From: ZLKRG44 sp964555705
GTDB lineage: Bacteria; Planctomycetota; Phycisphaerae; Phycisphaerales; SM1A02
NCBI GenBank assembly: GCA_964555705.1
Contig: CAZKTN010000010.1
Location: 1-64,000 of the forward strand
Length of the DNA: 64,000 nucleotides
Reading direction: 5' to 3'
Positions 16,315-24,838 of the stretch are shown piece by piece. The notes beneath the pieces were generated by a model. It was given only the letters and a program-made list of their open reading frames with translations. It ran no database searches and was not told the origin of the DNA. The first letter of the stretch is position 1, and the number at the start of each line of letters is the position of its first letter. The position numbers and the translations under genes are program-made.

Positions 16315-16503
16315 CGGTCGGCGGCGATCGCGTCGGGTGCGTGGCTCGGTCCGGTTATAGGACACTTATGACGCGAGTTGCGGCTCCGCGTGCGCGCTCG
16401 CCGCTTCTGCACAACCCAGATGCGAAAATGACCGAAGTCACTGCGGCCCATCGTGGGTTTGCCTGACATACGGATCACCTTCGCACGTTCCACCTCCACT
16501 GCC

Positions 16504-17847
16504 ATGAACCGAATCCTTCGTCTCGTTGCGCCCGTCGTGGCCCTCGCAGTCGTCGCACCCCAATCGCTGCACCGGTCCGCGAGCGCAGCGCCGCAGCTCG
16601 GGCAGAGCGCCGGCTTCACGGAGGCCTTCCAGGCGGACTTCCTTGCCCGCGACATGGACCTCATCGTCGAGACGCTCGAGCTCGAGGACTGGCAGCGCAC
16701 CATCCTCGAGAGCCTGCTTGCGGACTACCAGAACGATTTCCGCATCGGTGTGGATGGCCTCAAGGACAAGCTGAAGGCCAAGGGCGAGGAGATCAAGGCA
16801 GGCGGCGAGCGCAACGCGATGGGCATCATCATGGGCCCGATCGGCGAGTGGTCGCGCGAGAAGGCAATGCTCCGCCAGCGCTTCCTCGACAATCTCCGAG
16901 GCCAGCTGTCGGAGTCGCAGGCCGCCCGCTGGGATGCGCTCGAGCGCGCCATGCTCCGCGAGAAGGAGCTCCCGCGCGGCGTGCTCTCGGGCGAGTCGCT
17001 CAACCTGATTGTGCTCGCGCGCGAGTCGGCGCTGACGCCCGAGCTTGCCGACCAGTCGAAGGTGGTGCTCGAGGAGTACTCGGTGGCGCTCGACGATGCA
17101 CTTCGTGCGCGCGCGTCGCAGCTTTCGCAGTCGCAGCCGATCATCCAGGAGGCGATGGTGGCCCAGGACTGGGGCCGGGGACTGACGCAGCTTGAGGCGA
17201 TCGTCGCACGCCGAATCGCGCTGCGCGACGTTCAGGAACGCTACATCGACGCGATCGCGGCATCGCTTGGATCGGCGGGCGCGGACTTCCGCGAGCGCGC
17301 GCTGCGTGCCGCGTTCCCGCTCGCCTACCGGCCGAGCCCGATGATCCCCTACTTCGCGGCCGCACGTGCGCTGCCTGGACTCTCTGCCGAGCAGGTCAGT
17401 GCGATTGACTCGATCGAGGCCGCGTACGTCGTGGCCTATGCGGACCTGGAGAACCGCTGGGCCGCAGGCGTGCGCGCGCACGAGCCGAAGGCGCAGCTTG
17501 CCGACGTGAAGCTCCGCATCGCTGCGGCGACCGGCGACGGCGCCAAGCCTGACCCCGATCCGTACCGCGCGTTCCGTGACGAGCGCGAACGCATGAACCA
17601 GAAGGCGCGCGAGGACGTCGAGCGCATCGTCGGCGATGAGCTCGCGCTGCAGCTTCCCGGAGGTGCCGAGAAGGCCAAGGCCCAGCGGGCAGCGGCTGGC
17701 GAGACGAAGGGCGGCGATGGCCCAGGCATTGGCGCCTCCGCGCCGGACAAGTCCTCGCGCAGCAAGGGCGAGCTCCGCGAGGCAGGCAAGGAGCTCCCGC
17801 AGCGGGGCGGCGCACGCTCAACGACGACACCTGCCACTGCCGAGTGA
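16504..17847 (+). CDS. Secreted, helix-rich protein of unknown function
   Basis: I do not recognise a family. From ATG 16504 the product has 447 residues, with a signal peptide (MNRILRLVAPVVALAVVAPQ, cleavage near ASA-AP). The mature protein is almost wholly charged and helical, with repeated LxxRxxxL patterns suggesting coiled coil (about 60-360). The last 70 residues are Lys/Ala/Gly-rich and disordered. An in-frame GTG 16453 lies further upstream but would spoil the signal peptide. It directly precedes the type II secretion operon (63 bases), so a link with that system is possible but unproven. Confidence 0.6.
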   Translation: MNRILRLVAPVVALAVVAPQSLHRSASAAPQLGQSAGFTEAFQADFLARDMDLIVETLELEDWQRTILESLLADYQNDFRIGVDGLKDKLKAKGEEIKAGGERNAMGIIMGPIGEWSREKAMLRQRFLDNLRGQLSESQAARWDALERAMLREKELPRGVLSGESLNLIVLARESALTPELADQSKVVLEEYSVALDDALRARASQLSQSQPIIQEAMVAQDWGRGLTQLEAIVARRIALRDVQERYIDAIAASLGSAGADFRERALRAAFPLAYRPSPMIPYFAAARALPGLSAEQVSAIDSIEAAYVVAYADLENRWAAGVRAHEPKAQLADVKLRIAAATGDGAKPDPDPYRAFRDERERMNQKAREDVERIVGDELALQLPGGAEKAKAQRAAAGETKGGDGPGIGASAPDKSSRSKGELREAGKELPQRGGARSTTTPATAE

Positions 17848-17910
17848 GCGGCGGCCAGGACCGGCGAAGTCCGACAGCCAACTGACACACCCACGAATGA
17901 CGCACACGAC

Positions 17911-19602
17911 ATGAGCGAACTGCCCGAATCAGGCCTGGCCGAACGAAACGGCGACGTGGCGCGCGTCTCCGCGGCGGAGGCCACGGAGCTCGTGGCTCCG
18001 GCGGCCAACGCAGCGCCCTCGCGCGGATCCTCGGATCCTCGCATGCGCGAGCGATGCTCGCTGCTCGGGATCGCGTGGCACGACAAGGCCCCTGAGATGG
18101 ACGGCGATGCGGCGAACCTTCTTGCCGCGGATGTCGCCGTCCGCCTGCGCGTGGTGCCCGTGAGAGTCGACCGCGGCCGCCTCGTCGTGGCGATGATGGA
18201 TCCGCTTGACGTGTCTGCTGCCGACGAGGTCGCGGCGCTCACGAGCCGGCCGGTCACGCGCGTCGGCATGGAGGCGGATGTGTTCGGCGACCTCATGCGC
18301 CGCGCCTACGGCACGACGGCCGCACGCATCGCCGAGAGCCTCGCGGGACAGAGCGAGCAGTCCACCGGCGAGCCCGAGCACAACCTCGATGCGATCGACG
18401 CCGCAGACGTGCACCGGATGGCGGAGCAGCCGACGCTCGTCAACCTGGTGAACCTGCTCATCCTCGAGGCGATCCAGAGCCGCACAAGCGACATCCACGT
18501 GGAGCCCTTCGAGAACGACCTCAAGGTGAAGTACCGCGTCGACGGGGTGCTGCTCGAGCAGCCTCAGCCGCCAAAGCACCTGCAGGCCGCGATCATCGGG
18601 CGCATCAAGATCATGGCGCACATGAACATCGCGGAGCGCTATGTGCCGCAGGACGGCCACATCACGCTGCGCTTCGAGGGCCGCAAGGTGGACATCCGCG
18701 TGTCGACCGTGCCCACCATCTACGGCGAGAGCGTCGTGATGCGAATCCTCGACAAGAGCAACCTGCGCCTTGACCTCGTGAGCCTTGGGATGGGCGAGGT
18801 GCACCGCGCGCAGATGGACCGGCTCATCGAGAAGCCGCACGGCCTCGTGCTGGTGACCGGACCGACCGGCTCAGGAAAGACGACGACGCTCTATGCGGCG
18901 CTGTCGAAGCTCTACGACCCGCGCAAGAAGATCATCACGATCGAGGACCCTGTCGAGTACGAGCTCAACGGCATCAACCAGATCCCGGTGAACCCCAAGC
19001 GAGGGCTCACGTTCGCGACCGGGCTGCGCGCGATCCTGCGCCAGGATCCTGACGTCGTGCTCGTGGGCGAGATCCGCGACAACGAGACGGTGGACATTGC
19101 GATCCGCTCCGCGCTCACCGGACACCTGATCCTCAGCACGCTGCACACCAACGACTCGATCTCGTCCGTCGGCCGCCTTGTCGACATGGGCGCTGAGCCC
19201 TACCTCGTCGCGAGCGTGCTCGAGGGCATCCTTGCGCAGCGCCTTGGCCGGCGCCTGTGCCCATTCTGCCGCAAGCGCACGCCGCTCCCCGAGGACATGC
19301 GTGCGCGGCTCGCGCCCGAGGAGGCTGCGCAGTTCACGGCGGGCTCCTGGAGCCCGGGCGGATGCGACGAGTGCAACGGGCAGGGCTTCAAGGGCCGAAT
19401 GGGGTTCTTCGAGCTCGTGCGCGTGTCGCCTCCGCTGCGCACCGCAATCGCGCAGGGCAGGCCGATCAACGAGCTGCGTGCGCTGCTTGGCGCCGACTTC
19501 GTGACCATGCGCGCCGACGGCGTGCGCAAGGCCGTCGAGGGCTCCACCACGATCAACGAGGTCCTCCGCGCCACGCAGCAGGTCGACGAGGAGATTGGCT
19601 GA
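17911..19602 (+). CDS. gspE: Type II secretion ATPase GspE
   Basis: The cytoplasmic hexameric ATPase that drives pseudopilus assembly, 563 residues. After a variable lead and the N-terminal domain (about 40-140), the nucleotide-binding core has Walker A GPTGSGKTT (about 317-325), the Asp boxes around IITIEDPVEYEL and LRQDPDVVLVGEIRD, and the His box LTGHLILSTLHTND. The zinc element is the tetracysteine CPFC...CDEC (about 450-492), as in GspE/PilB. It is the first gene of a collinear run E-F-G-H-I-J-K-L-M-C-D. PilB of a type IV pilus is the alternative, but the GspK-like gene downstream favours secretion. Confidence 0.92.
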   Translation: MSELPESGLAERNGDVARVSAAEATELVAPAANAAPSRGSSDPRMRERCSLLGIAWHDKAPEMDGDAANLLAADVAVRLRVVPVRVDRGRLVVAMMDPLDVSAADEVAALTSRPVTRVGMEADVFGDLMRRAYGTTAARIAESLAGQSEQSTGEPEHNLDAIDAADVHRMAEQPTLVNLVNLLILEAIQSRTSDIHVEPFENDLKVKYRVDGVLLEQPQPPKHLQAAIIGRIKIMAHMNIAERYVPQDGHITLRFEGRKVDIRVSTVPTIYGESVVMRILDKSNLRLDLVSLGMGEVHRAQMDRLIEKPHGLVLVTGPTGSGKTTTLYAALSKLYDPRKKIITIEDPVEYELNGINQIPVNPKRGLTFATGLRAILRQDPDVVLVGEIRDNETVDIAIRSALTGHLILSTLHTNDSISSVGRLVDMGAEPYLVASVLEGILAQRLGRRLCPFCRKRTPLPEDMRARLAPEEAAQFTAGSWSPGGCDECNGQGFKGRMGFFELVRVSPPLRTAIAQGRPINELRALLGADFVTMRADGVRKAVEGSTTINEVLRATQQVDEEIG

Positions 19603-19624
19603 GCGCAGGCCAAGCCGCTGACCG

Positions 19625-20914
19625 ATGCAGACCTTCAGGTACGAGGCACTCGGGCAGGGCGGCGCGGTCGCGACTGGCACGCTGACGGCGCCCGACCGCG
19701 GCACCGCGATGCGCCAGCTCGAGCAGCAGGGCGTCGTGCCGGTGCTTGTGGAGCCGCTCGGCGGGGCCGGCGCCGGCGCTGCCGCCGCGAAGGCCGCGGG
19801 CGCGGCTGGCGCAGCCGCGAAGGGCGCAACCCGCGCACTCGACGCGATCCGGGGCCGCAGTTCGGAGCGGCCCACCATCAGCCGCACCGAGATGTCCAAC
19901 TTCGTGCGCGAGCTCGGCACCGCCATCGAGGCAGGACTTCCGCTGATGCAGGCGCTCAAGACTGTGCGCCGCCAGGCGCACGGCAAGGCGCTTCCCGTCA
20001 TCCTCGACTTCGTGATCGAGCAGGTGGAGGCAGGCAAGCCGCTGCACCAGGCCGCGAAGGAGTACGGCCCACCGTTCGACGACCTTGTGCTTGGCATGTT
20101 CCGTGCGGCTGACGCGTCGGGCCGCATGCACGAGGTGCTGAACCAGCTCGCTGACCTCCTTGACCGCGCCGTCGAGCTGCGCCGAGAGATCGTGGGCGCG
20201 ACCGTGTACCCGATCATCGTGCTCACGCTGCTGATGGCGAGCGTGATCGTGCTCGTCACGTTCGTGCTGCCGCGGCTGATGGAGGGCGCGCTCAACAGGC
20301 CTGGCATCGTGCTCCCCTTCCCCACCCGGGTGCTTCTTGGGGTGGCCGACTTCTTCGGCAACTGGTGGTGGGCCGTGATCGTGGGCGCCGTGCTGTCGCT
20401 CATCGGCTTCCGCACGTGGATCCGTCGCCCTGCGAACCGGATGGTGGTGGACATGTGGCTTCTGCGGGTACCGCTGCTTGGCACGCTCCTTCGCGACGTG
20501 GCGGTGGCCCGCTTCACGCGCACGCTGGGCACGCTGGTGTCGGCGGGCATCCCGATCCTCTCCGCGCTGCGCGTCGTGCGCGACACGCTCGGCAACGCGG
20601 CGATGATGTCCGCGATCGACCAGGTGCAGGAGCGGGTGACCACAGGCACGTCGCTCGCGGACCCGCTTGAGCGGTCCGGTTTCTTCCCCCCGCTGCTTGT
20701 GCAGATCGTGGCCATTGGCGAGAAGTCGGGGCGGCTCGAGTCGATGCTGATGCATGCCGCCAGCGCCTTCGACCGCCAGGTCAACAGCTCGCTGAAGGTG
20801 TTCACGAAGGCCCTCCCGCCGGTGCTCCTGTGCGTCATGGCGGTGGTGGCCGGATTCGTCCTTGCAGGCATCCTGCTTCCGCTGCTCCAGGCACAGTCGC
20901 TCGCCGGAGGGTGA
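19625..20914 (+). CDS. gspF: Type II secretion inner-membrane platform protein GspF
   Basis: The polytopic platform protein that links the ATPase to the pseudopilus, 429 residues. Two T2SSF repeats are visible: EMSNFVRELGTAIEAGLPLMQALK (residues about 90-113) and VARFTRTLGTLVSAGIPILSALR (about 296-318), each followed by a hydrophobic pair of helices. An Ala-rich insert (about 50-75) is unusual. It begins 22 bases after gspE. The final hydrophobic segment VLLCVMAVVAGFVLAGILLP is typical. Confidence 0.92.
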   Translation: MQTFRYEALGQGGAVATGTLTAPDRGTAMRQLEQQGVVPVLVEPLGGAGAGAAAAKAAGAAGAAAKGATRALDAIRGRSSERPTISRTEMSNFVRELGTAIEAGLPLMQALKTVRRQAHGKALPVILDFVIEQVEAGKPLHQAAKEYGPPFDDLVLGMFRAADASGRMHEVLNQLADLLDRAVELRREIVGATVYPIIVLTLLMASVIVLVTFVLPRLMEGALNRPGIVLPFPTRVLLGVADFFGNWWWAVIVGAVLSLIGFRTWIRRPANRMVVDMWLLRVPLLGTLLRDVAVARFTRTLGTLVSAGIPILSALRVVRDTLGNAAMMSAIDQVQERVTTGTSLADPLERSGFFPPLLVQIVAIGEKSGRLESMLMHAASAFDRQVNSSLKVFTKALPPVLLCVMAVVAGFVLAGILLPLLQAQSLAGG

Positions 20915-20969
20915 GCAAGGCAATGGCACCATCCGACGCGCGTTCACACTCACGGAGATGATCCCCACT

Positions 20970-21461
20970 ATGACCCCTACCGCATCGCTGCACACGTCCC
21001 ACACCACGACAACCGGCCGCCGCAGCCGCATCGCGGCGCGCCGCCACTCGCGCGCGCGTGCGCACGCGCGGCTCGCATTCAGCCTCATCGAGGTGATCGT
21101 GGCCGTCACCATCGTCGCGATCATGGCTGCGATCTTCGTGCCGCGCCTCACGCGCTTCATCGGAAGCGCGAAGGACAAGCGTGCGCGCACCGAGTCGTCG
21201 TCGCTCGCGCAGCAGGTGCGCCTCTACATGACGGAGAACGGCTTCTCGCGGCTGCCCGAGGACTTCGACCTCGAGATCCTTGCCGAGGGCGACAACCCCT
21301 ACCTGCCGAACAGGTCAGCGCTCAACGACCCCTGGGGCAACGCGTACGTGATCGTGGTGCCCGGCCGCGTGAACTTCGACTTCGACATCGTCTCCTACGG
21401 CGCCGACGGCGCTCCGGGCGGCGAGGGCGAGGCGAAGGACATCACCAACGGCGAGGAGTGA
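20970..21461 (+). CDS. gspG: Major pseudopilin GspG-like protein
   Basis: A 163-residue prepilin. After an unusually long Arg/His-rich leader of about 38 residues it has AFSLIEVIVAVTIVAIMAA, with the Glu at +5 and the hydrophobic helix expected after cleavage. The C-terminal part DPWGNAYVIVVPG is the GspG signature. ATG 20970 is used, with GGAG 12 bases upstream; ATG 20958 is possible. Upstream in the same frame the codons read RRAFTLTEMIPT, which looks like a second prepilin motif outside the predicted gene. The long leader is atypical for GspG and may affect cleavage. Confidence 0.85.
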   Translation: MTPTASLHTSHTTTTGRRSRIAARRHSRARAHARLAFSLIEVIVAVTIVAIMAAIFVPRLTRFIGSAKDKRARTESSSLAQQVRLYMTENGFSRLPEDFDLEILAEGDNPYLPNRSALNDPWGNAYVIVVPGRVNFDFDIVSYGADGAPGGEGEAKDITNGEE

Positions 21462-21470
21462 TCCTGCCCC

Positions 21471-22058
21471 GTGCCTGCCGTGCCGCGACGAGCCGACAAT
21501 CGCGGGTTCACGCTCATTGAGGTGATCATCGCAGCGATGGTGATCGCGGTGCTTGCCGCGATGCTGCTGCCTCGCCTCAACCGGTCATCCTCGCAGACGT
21601 ACGAGTCCACGATCGAGAGGGTGGCGGGACTGATGTCGACCTTCGCGACGCGCGAGGCCACCGGCATCCAGCAGGTGGCGATGCTGCAGGATCCGGACAC
21701 GGGCGAGATCGGCCTTTCGGTGATGCAGCGCACGCTCGGCGAGGGAAGCGACTCGGAGGCGCCCGAGTGGATTCCCGATCCGCTGACGGCGCCGTTCCGG
21801 CTGCCGCGCGGCGTAGAGATTGCGGACGTGATCGTCGACAGCGACTCGATCGGCGGCGTCGACTGGATGGTGGCGAGCATCCCCGGCGGCGGACGCCCGC
21901 GCGTCGAGATCCGGCTTGTGGCCGACGGCATGGACACCGTGCTGGTGCTCGAGTCGAGCGCGATCGCGCCAGTGCGCATCGACAGCGACCGTCCTGCTCC
22001 GCCGATGCGCGAGCCCATCGACCTCGAGGGGACAGGCCGATCGAGGGAGTTCTGGTGA
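21471..22058 (+). CDS. gspH: Minor pseudopilin GspH-like protein
   Basis: A 195-residue prepilin with the motif NRGFTLIEVIIAAMVIAVLAA (cleavage after Gly 12, Glu at +5). The rest is a soluble domain with GEIGLSVMQ and VEIRLVADGMDTVLVLES. The start is GTG 21471, ten bases after gspG. The stop overlaps the next start (TGATG). The assignment as H rests on gene order and length; sequence alone only says type II pseudopilin. Confidence 0.75.
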   Translation: MPAVPRRADNRGFTLIEVIIAAMVIAVLAAMLLPRLNRSSSQTYESTIERVAGLMSTFATREATGIQQVAMLQDPDTGEIGLSVMQRTLGEGSDSEAPEWIPDPLTAPFRLPRGVEIADVIVDSDSIGGVDWMVASIPGGGRPRVEIRLVADGMDTVLVLESSAIAPVRIDSDRPAPPMREPIDLEGTGRSREFW

Positions 22059-22510
22059 TGCGACGCGGATTCGCGCTCATCGAGGTCGTCATCGCCGGCA
22101 TCGTGCTCGCGATCGGTCTCAGTGCGGTGGTGTCAGTCGCGGCGCGCGCGCTCGCGGACCAGCAGCGTGGCGAGCATGCCGTCGCCGCCGCGGCGCTGCT
22201 TGACGGCCTGCTCGGGCAGGTGCTTGTCGACGGGCCCGTCGACTATCCGCGCATCAACGGCACGAGCGGCCGCTGCCCGGATCCCTGGGAGGACTTCGAG
22301 TACGAGATCAGGATCGAGGAGGCCAACCCAGGCGACGCATGCGATGTACTCGCGATCGTGCGCGATCCCAACGGGCGCGAGTACCGGTGCGCCACGCGCA
22401 TCGCGCCGCGCATCGGCGACGAGCCGATGCCCGAGCGCGCGCCTCCGGAGCCTGTCGACCGCGAGGAGCGGTGGGCCGCCAAGAGGACAGGAGGCGGCGG
22501 TGCTCCGTAG
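22058..22510 (+). CDS. gspI: Minor pseudopilin GspI-like protein
   Basis: A 150-residue prepilin with the short leader MRRG, then FALIEVVIAGIVLAIGLSA. The globular part contains WEDFEYEIRIEEANPGDAC and ends in a Pro/Arg/Gly-rich tail. ATG 22058 shares a base with the gspH stop. The next gene starts inside its 3' end at GTG 22500. The name follows position and size. Confidence 0.7.
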   Translation: MRRGFALIEVVIAGIVLAIGLSAVVSVAARALADQQRGEHAVAAAALLDGLLGQVLVDGPVDYPRINGTSGRCPDPWEDFEYEIRIEEANPGDACDVLAIVRDPNGREYRCATRIAPRIGDEPMPERAPPEPVDREERWAAKRTGGGGAP

Positions 22511-23471
22511 GAGCCGACTTGCATCGCGGCGCGGATTCACGCTGGCCGAGCTCGTCGTGGCCGGCCTCATTGCGGCCATCGTCGTGGGTGCCGTGGGCGC
22601 GAGCCTCTCGCAGCTTGCGCGCTCGAGGACAGTATCGCGCGTGCGGCTCGACTCGCACCTGCGCACCTCGATGGCGCTCGACAGGGTCCGCCGCGAGGTG
22701 CAGGCCGCGATCCGCAGCGACGACCTCTTCGACTCGCGGCTGCTGATCATCGACGACACGGTGAGCGCGCCTGTGGGCGACCTCGACCGCGACGAGCTGC
22801 TGGTGTTCAACACGAAGGTGCGCCCCGTGCGAGAGCGCACCTACAGCGGCGACGGTCAGGAGTGGGAGACGCACCTTCGCGTCGAGGAGGACGACATCGG
22901 CTCGGCGCTGTGGATGCGCACGGACGCGGTGCCTGACGATGTGGACCGCGGAGGCGGCATGGCGGAGCCGATCATGTCGGGCATCATCGGGGTCAAGTTC
23001 GAGGCCTACGACGGCATGGCCTGGCGGGACGAGTGGGACTCGGACGTCGACGGCATGCCGTGGGCGATTCGAGTCACGATCAGCGGCACGGGTCGGCCGG
23101 ACGGAGAGGATCCCTTCGAGGATCCGCGCGACCTGCTGAGCCTCTCGACGGTGGTGCCGCTCGACCGCGTGCCTCCGCCGTACGTGCCGGCGGATCCGTC
23201 GGCGCAGCCCAGTGGCGATGGCGCCGCAGGCGCGGGAGGTCTCGCGGGTGGCGGCGGCGCTGGTGGCCCTGATGGCGCTGGTGGCGCTGGTGCCGGCGCC
23301 GACCAGGGCACGCTCGGTCCGCCAACGGGCGCGCCCGGCGCAGGAGCGGGTGCCGGGTTCACTGGCGGTCGCGGATTCGGCAGCGGTGGCGGCGCAGGCC
23401 GTGGCGGCGCAGGCGGGATGGGCGGCGGTGGCCAGCTCAGCGGGTCGCGTGGCGGCGGAGGCCGGCCATGA
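22500..23471 (+). CDS. gspJ: Minor pseudopilin GspJ-like protein with glycine-rich tail
   Basis: A 323-residue prepilin. The motif RRGFTLAELVVAGLIAAIVVG gives cleavage after Gly 12 and Glu at +5. The central region (about 35-235) fits GspJ, including SRVRLDSHLRTSMALDRVRRE and a beta-rich body. The last 85 or so residues are almost only Gly, Ala, Pro and Asp (for example AGAGAGFTGGRGFGSGG), which GspJ normally lacks. The start GTG 22500 overlaps gspI by 11 bases. The stop overlaps the gspK start as ATGA. Confidence 0.75.
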   Translation: MLRRSRLASRRGFTLAELVVAGLIAAIVVGAVGASLSQLARSRTVSRVRLDSHLRTSMALDRVRREVQAAIRSDDLFDSRLLIIDDTVSAPVGDLDRDELLVFNTKVRPVRERTYSGDGQEWETHLRVEEDDIGSALWMRTDAVPDDVDRGGGMAEPIMSGIIGVKFEAYDGMAWRDEWDSDVDGMPWAIRVTISGTGRPDGEDPFEDPRDLLSLSTVVPLDRVPPPYVPADPSAQPSGDGAAGAGGLAGGGGAGGPDGAGGAGAGADQGTLGPPTGAPGAGAGAGFTGGRGFGSGGGAGRGGAGGMGGGGQLSGSRGGGGRP

Positions 23472-24838
23472 GCGCGCGCCGAGGATCGGTGCTCGCGATC
23501 GTCATCTGGTCGATCGCGATCTGCGCCACAGTTGCGGCCACGGTGCAGGTGCTCGCCACGCGGCAGTCGGTGATGGGATTGGAGGCGCTGTCGCGCGTCC
23601 AGGCACGCTGGGCCGCTCGTGCAGGCGTCGAGACCATGATCGCCATCATGGAGTACCACGCCGAGAACCCTGATGCGACGGATGCGCTCGCGCTCATCAA
23701 GGATCTCGAGAACAACAGCGCGGGCGAGCTCGAGACGGGCACCTACGACATCCGCCACTACCTCGATGGTGTCGAGTGGGCCGGACCGCTCGATGAGCAC
23801 GCGAAGATGAACATCAACCTGGTGTCGAAGGCGAACCTGATCAACATGCGTGACATCACGCCGGATGTCGCGGACGCGATCGTGGACTGGCGCGACGCCG
23901 ACGACGATTCTGGACTGCTCGGCGCAGAGTCGTCCTACTACCGCAACCGCGGAACTTCGTACCTACCGCGCAACGCGAATCTCCGCTCGTTCGCCGAGCT
24001 CGAGCTGATCGCAGGCGTGTGGCCCGAGTACGCGCGCGGCGAGGACTGGAACCTCAACGGCCGGCTCGACCCCAACGAGAATGACGGCGACCTCAGCTGG
24101 CCCGATGACGACGGTGACGGGAAGCTGCTCCAGGGATGGTCTGGAATCCTGACTGCAGCGAGCCGCACATCCCCGCTTGCGCCTTCGGGCCTCCCGAAGA
24201 TCCCGCTGAAGGTGGCGACACCGGAGGAGGTGGCCGAGCGGTGCGGCGTGTCCACGGGACAGGCCAACACCCTCATCGCCTACTCGAAGCAGCCCAACGC
24301 GCGTCTTGAGAACCTTCTTGTGACGCCGCTCGCGACCCTCGCCCAGCAGAGCCAGGGTGCCGGCGGACAGCAGGGGTCACAGCCCGGGCGGACGGGCCGC
24401 TCGAGCGGCGGCCAGACCCGGATGGGCGCGGCAAACTCCGCGAGCGCAGCGCTTTCCATGGAGCAGGTCGGCATCGTCCTCAATGAGTGCATGATCGACG
24501 AGTTCACCCGCCCTGCCCCGGGCAAGATCAACATCAACACGGTCTCAGGCGAGGTCCTGACCGAGATCTTCGACATGAACCCGAAGCTGGCGGCCTCGAT
24601 CGTGTCCCGGCGGGATGCCCGGCCTGAGGGGATCACGAGCCTGTCCGAACTTCTGGAGATTCCGGGCATGACGCCGCAGATCCTGCAGCCAATTGCCCGA
24701 TATCTGGATGTCCAGAGCTGGGTGTTCACCATCACGAGCCGAGGCCAGGCGAAGAGCCTTGGCACCGAGGCTGAAATGATCGTGACGGTGAATCGTTCAA
24801 CCCTGCCCGCGACGATCCAGGAGTACCGCGAACCGTGA
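23468..24838 (+). CDS. gspK: Pseudopilus tip protein GspK
   Basis: The largest minor pseudopilin, which caps the pseudopilus tip, 456 residues. The N-terminal RRGSVLAIVIWSIAICATVAA lacks the Glu at +5, as GspK does. A segment NINLVSKANLINMRDI and the two helix-hairpin-helix-like stretches ININTVSGEVLTEIF and SLSELLEIPGMTPQIL are typical. An acidic DxNxNG-type stretch near residues 195-220 (NLNGRLDPNENDGD, DDDGDGK) looks able to bind calcium. A Gly/Gln/Ser linker is inserted near residue 300. Start ATG 23468 overlaps the gspJ stop; the end overlaps the next GTG. Confidence 0.85.
   Translation: MSARRGSVLAIVIWSIAICATVAATVQVLATRQSVMGLEALSRVQARWAARAGVETMIAIMEYHAENPDATDALALIKDLENNSAGELETGTYDIRHYLDGVEWAGPLDEHAKMNINLVSKANLINMRDITPDVADAIVDWRDADDDSGLLGAESSYYRNRGTSYLPRNANLRSFAELELIAGVWPEYARGEDWNLNGRLDPNENDGDLSWPDDDGDGKLLQGWSGILTAASRTSPLAPSGLPKIPLKVATPEEVAERCGVSTGQANTLIAYSKQPNARLENLLVTPLATLAQQSQGAGGQQGSQPGRTGRSSGGQTRMGAANSASAALSMEQVGIVLNECMIDEFTRPAPGKININTVSGEVLTEIFDMNPKLAASIVSRRDARPEGITSLSELLEIPGMTPQILQPIARYLDVQSWVFTITSRGQAKSLGTEAEMIVTVNRSTLPATIQEYREP

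Noticed and set aside
20862..20969. gspG starting at 20862 inside gspF
   Set aside because: It would overlap gspF by 53 bases and put a long Cys/Arg-rich stretch before the prepilin motif. ATG 20970 follows a GGAG and clears gspF.
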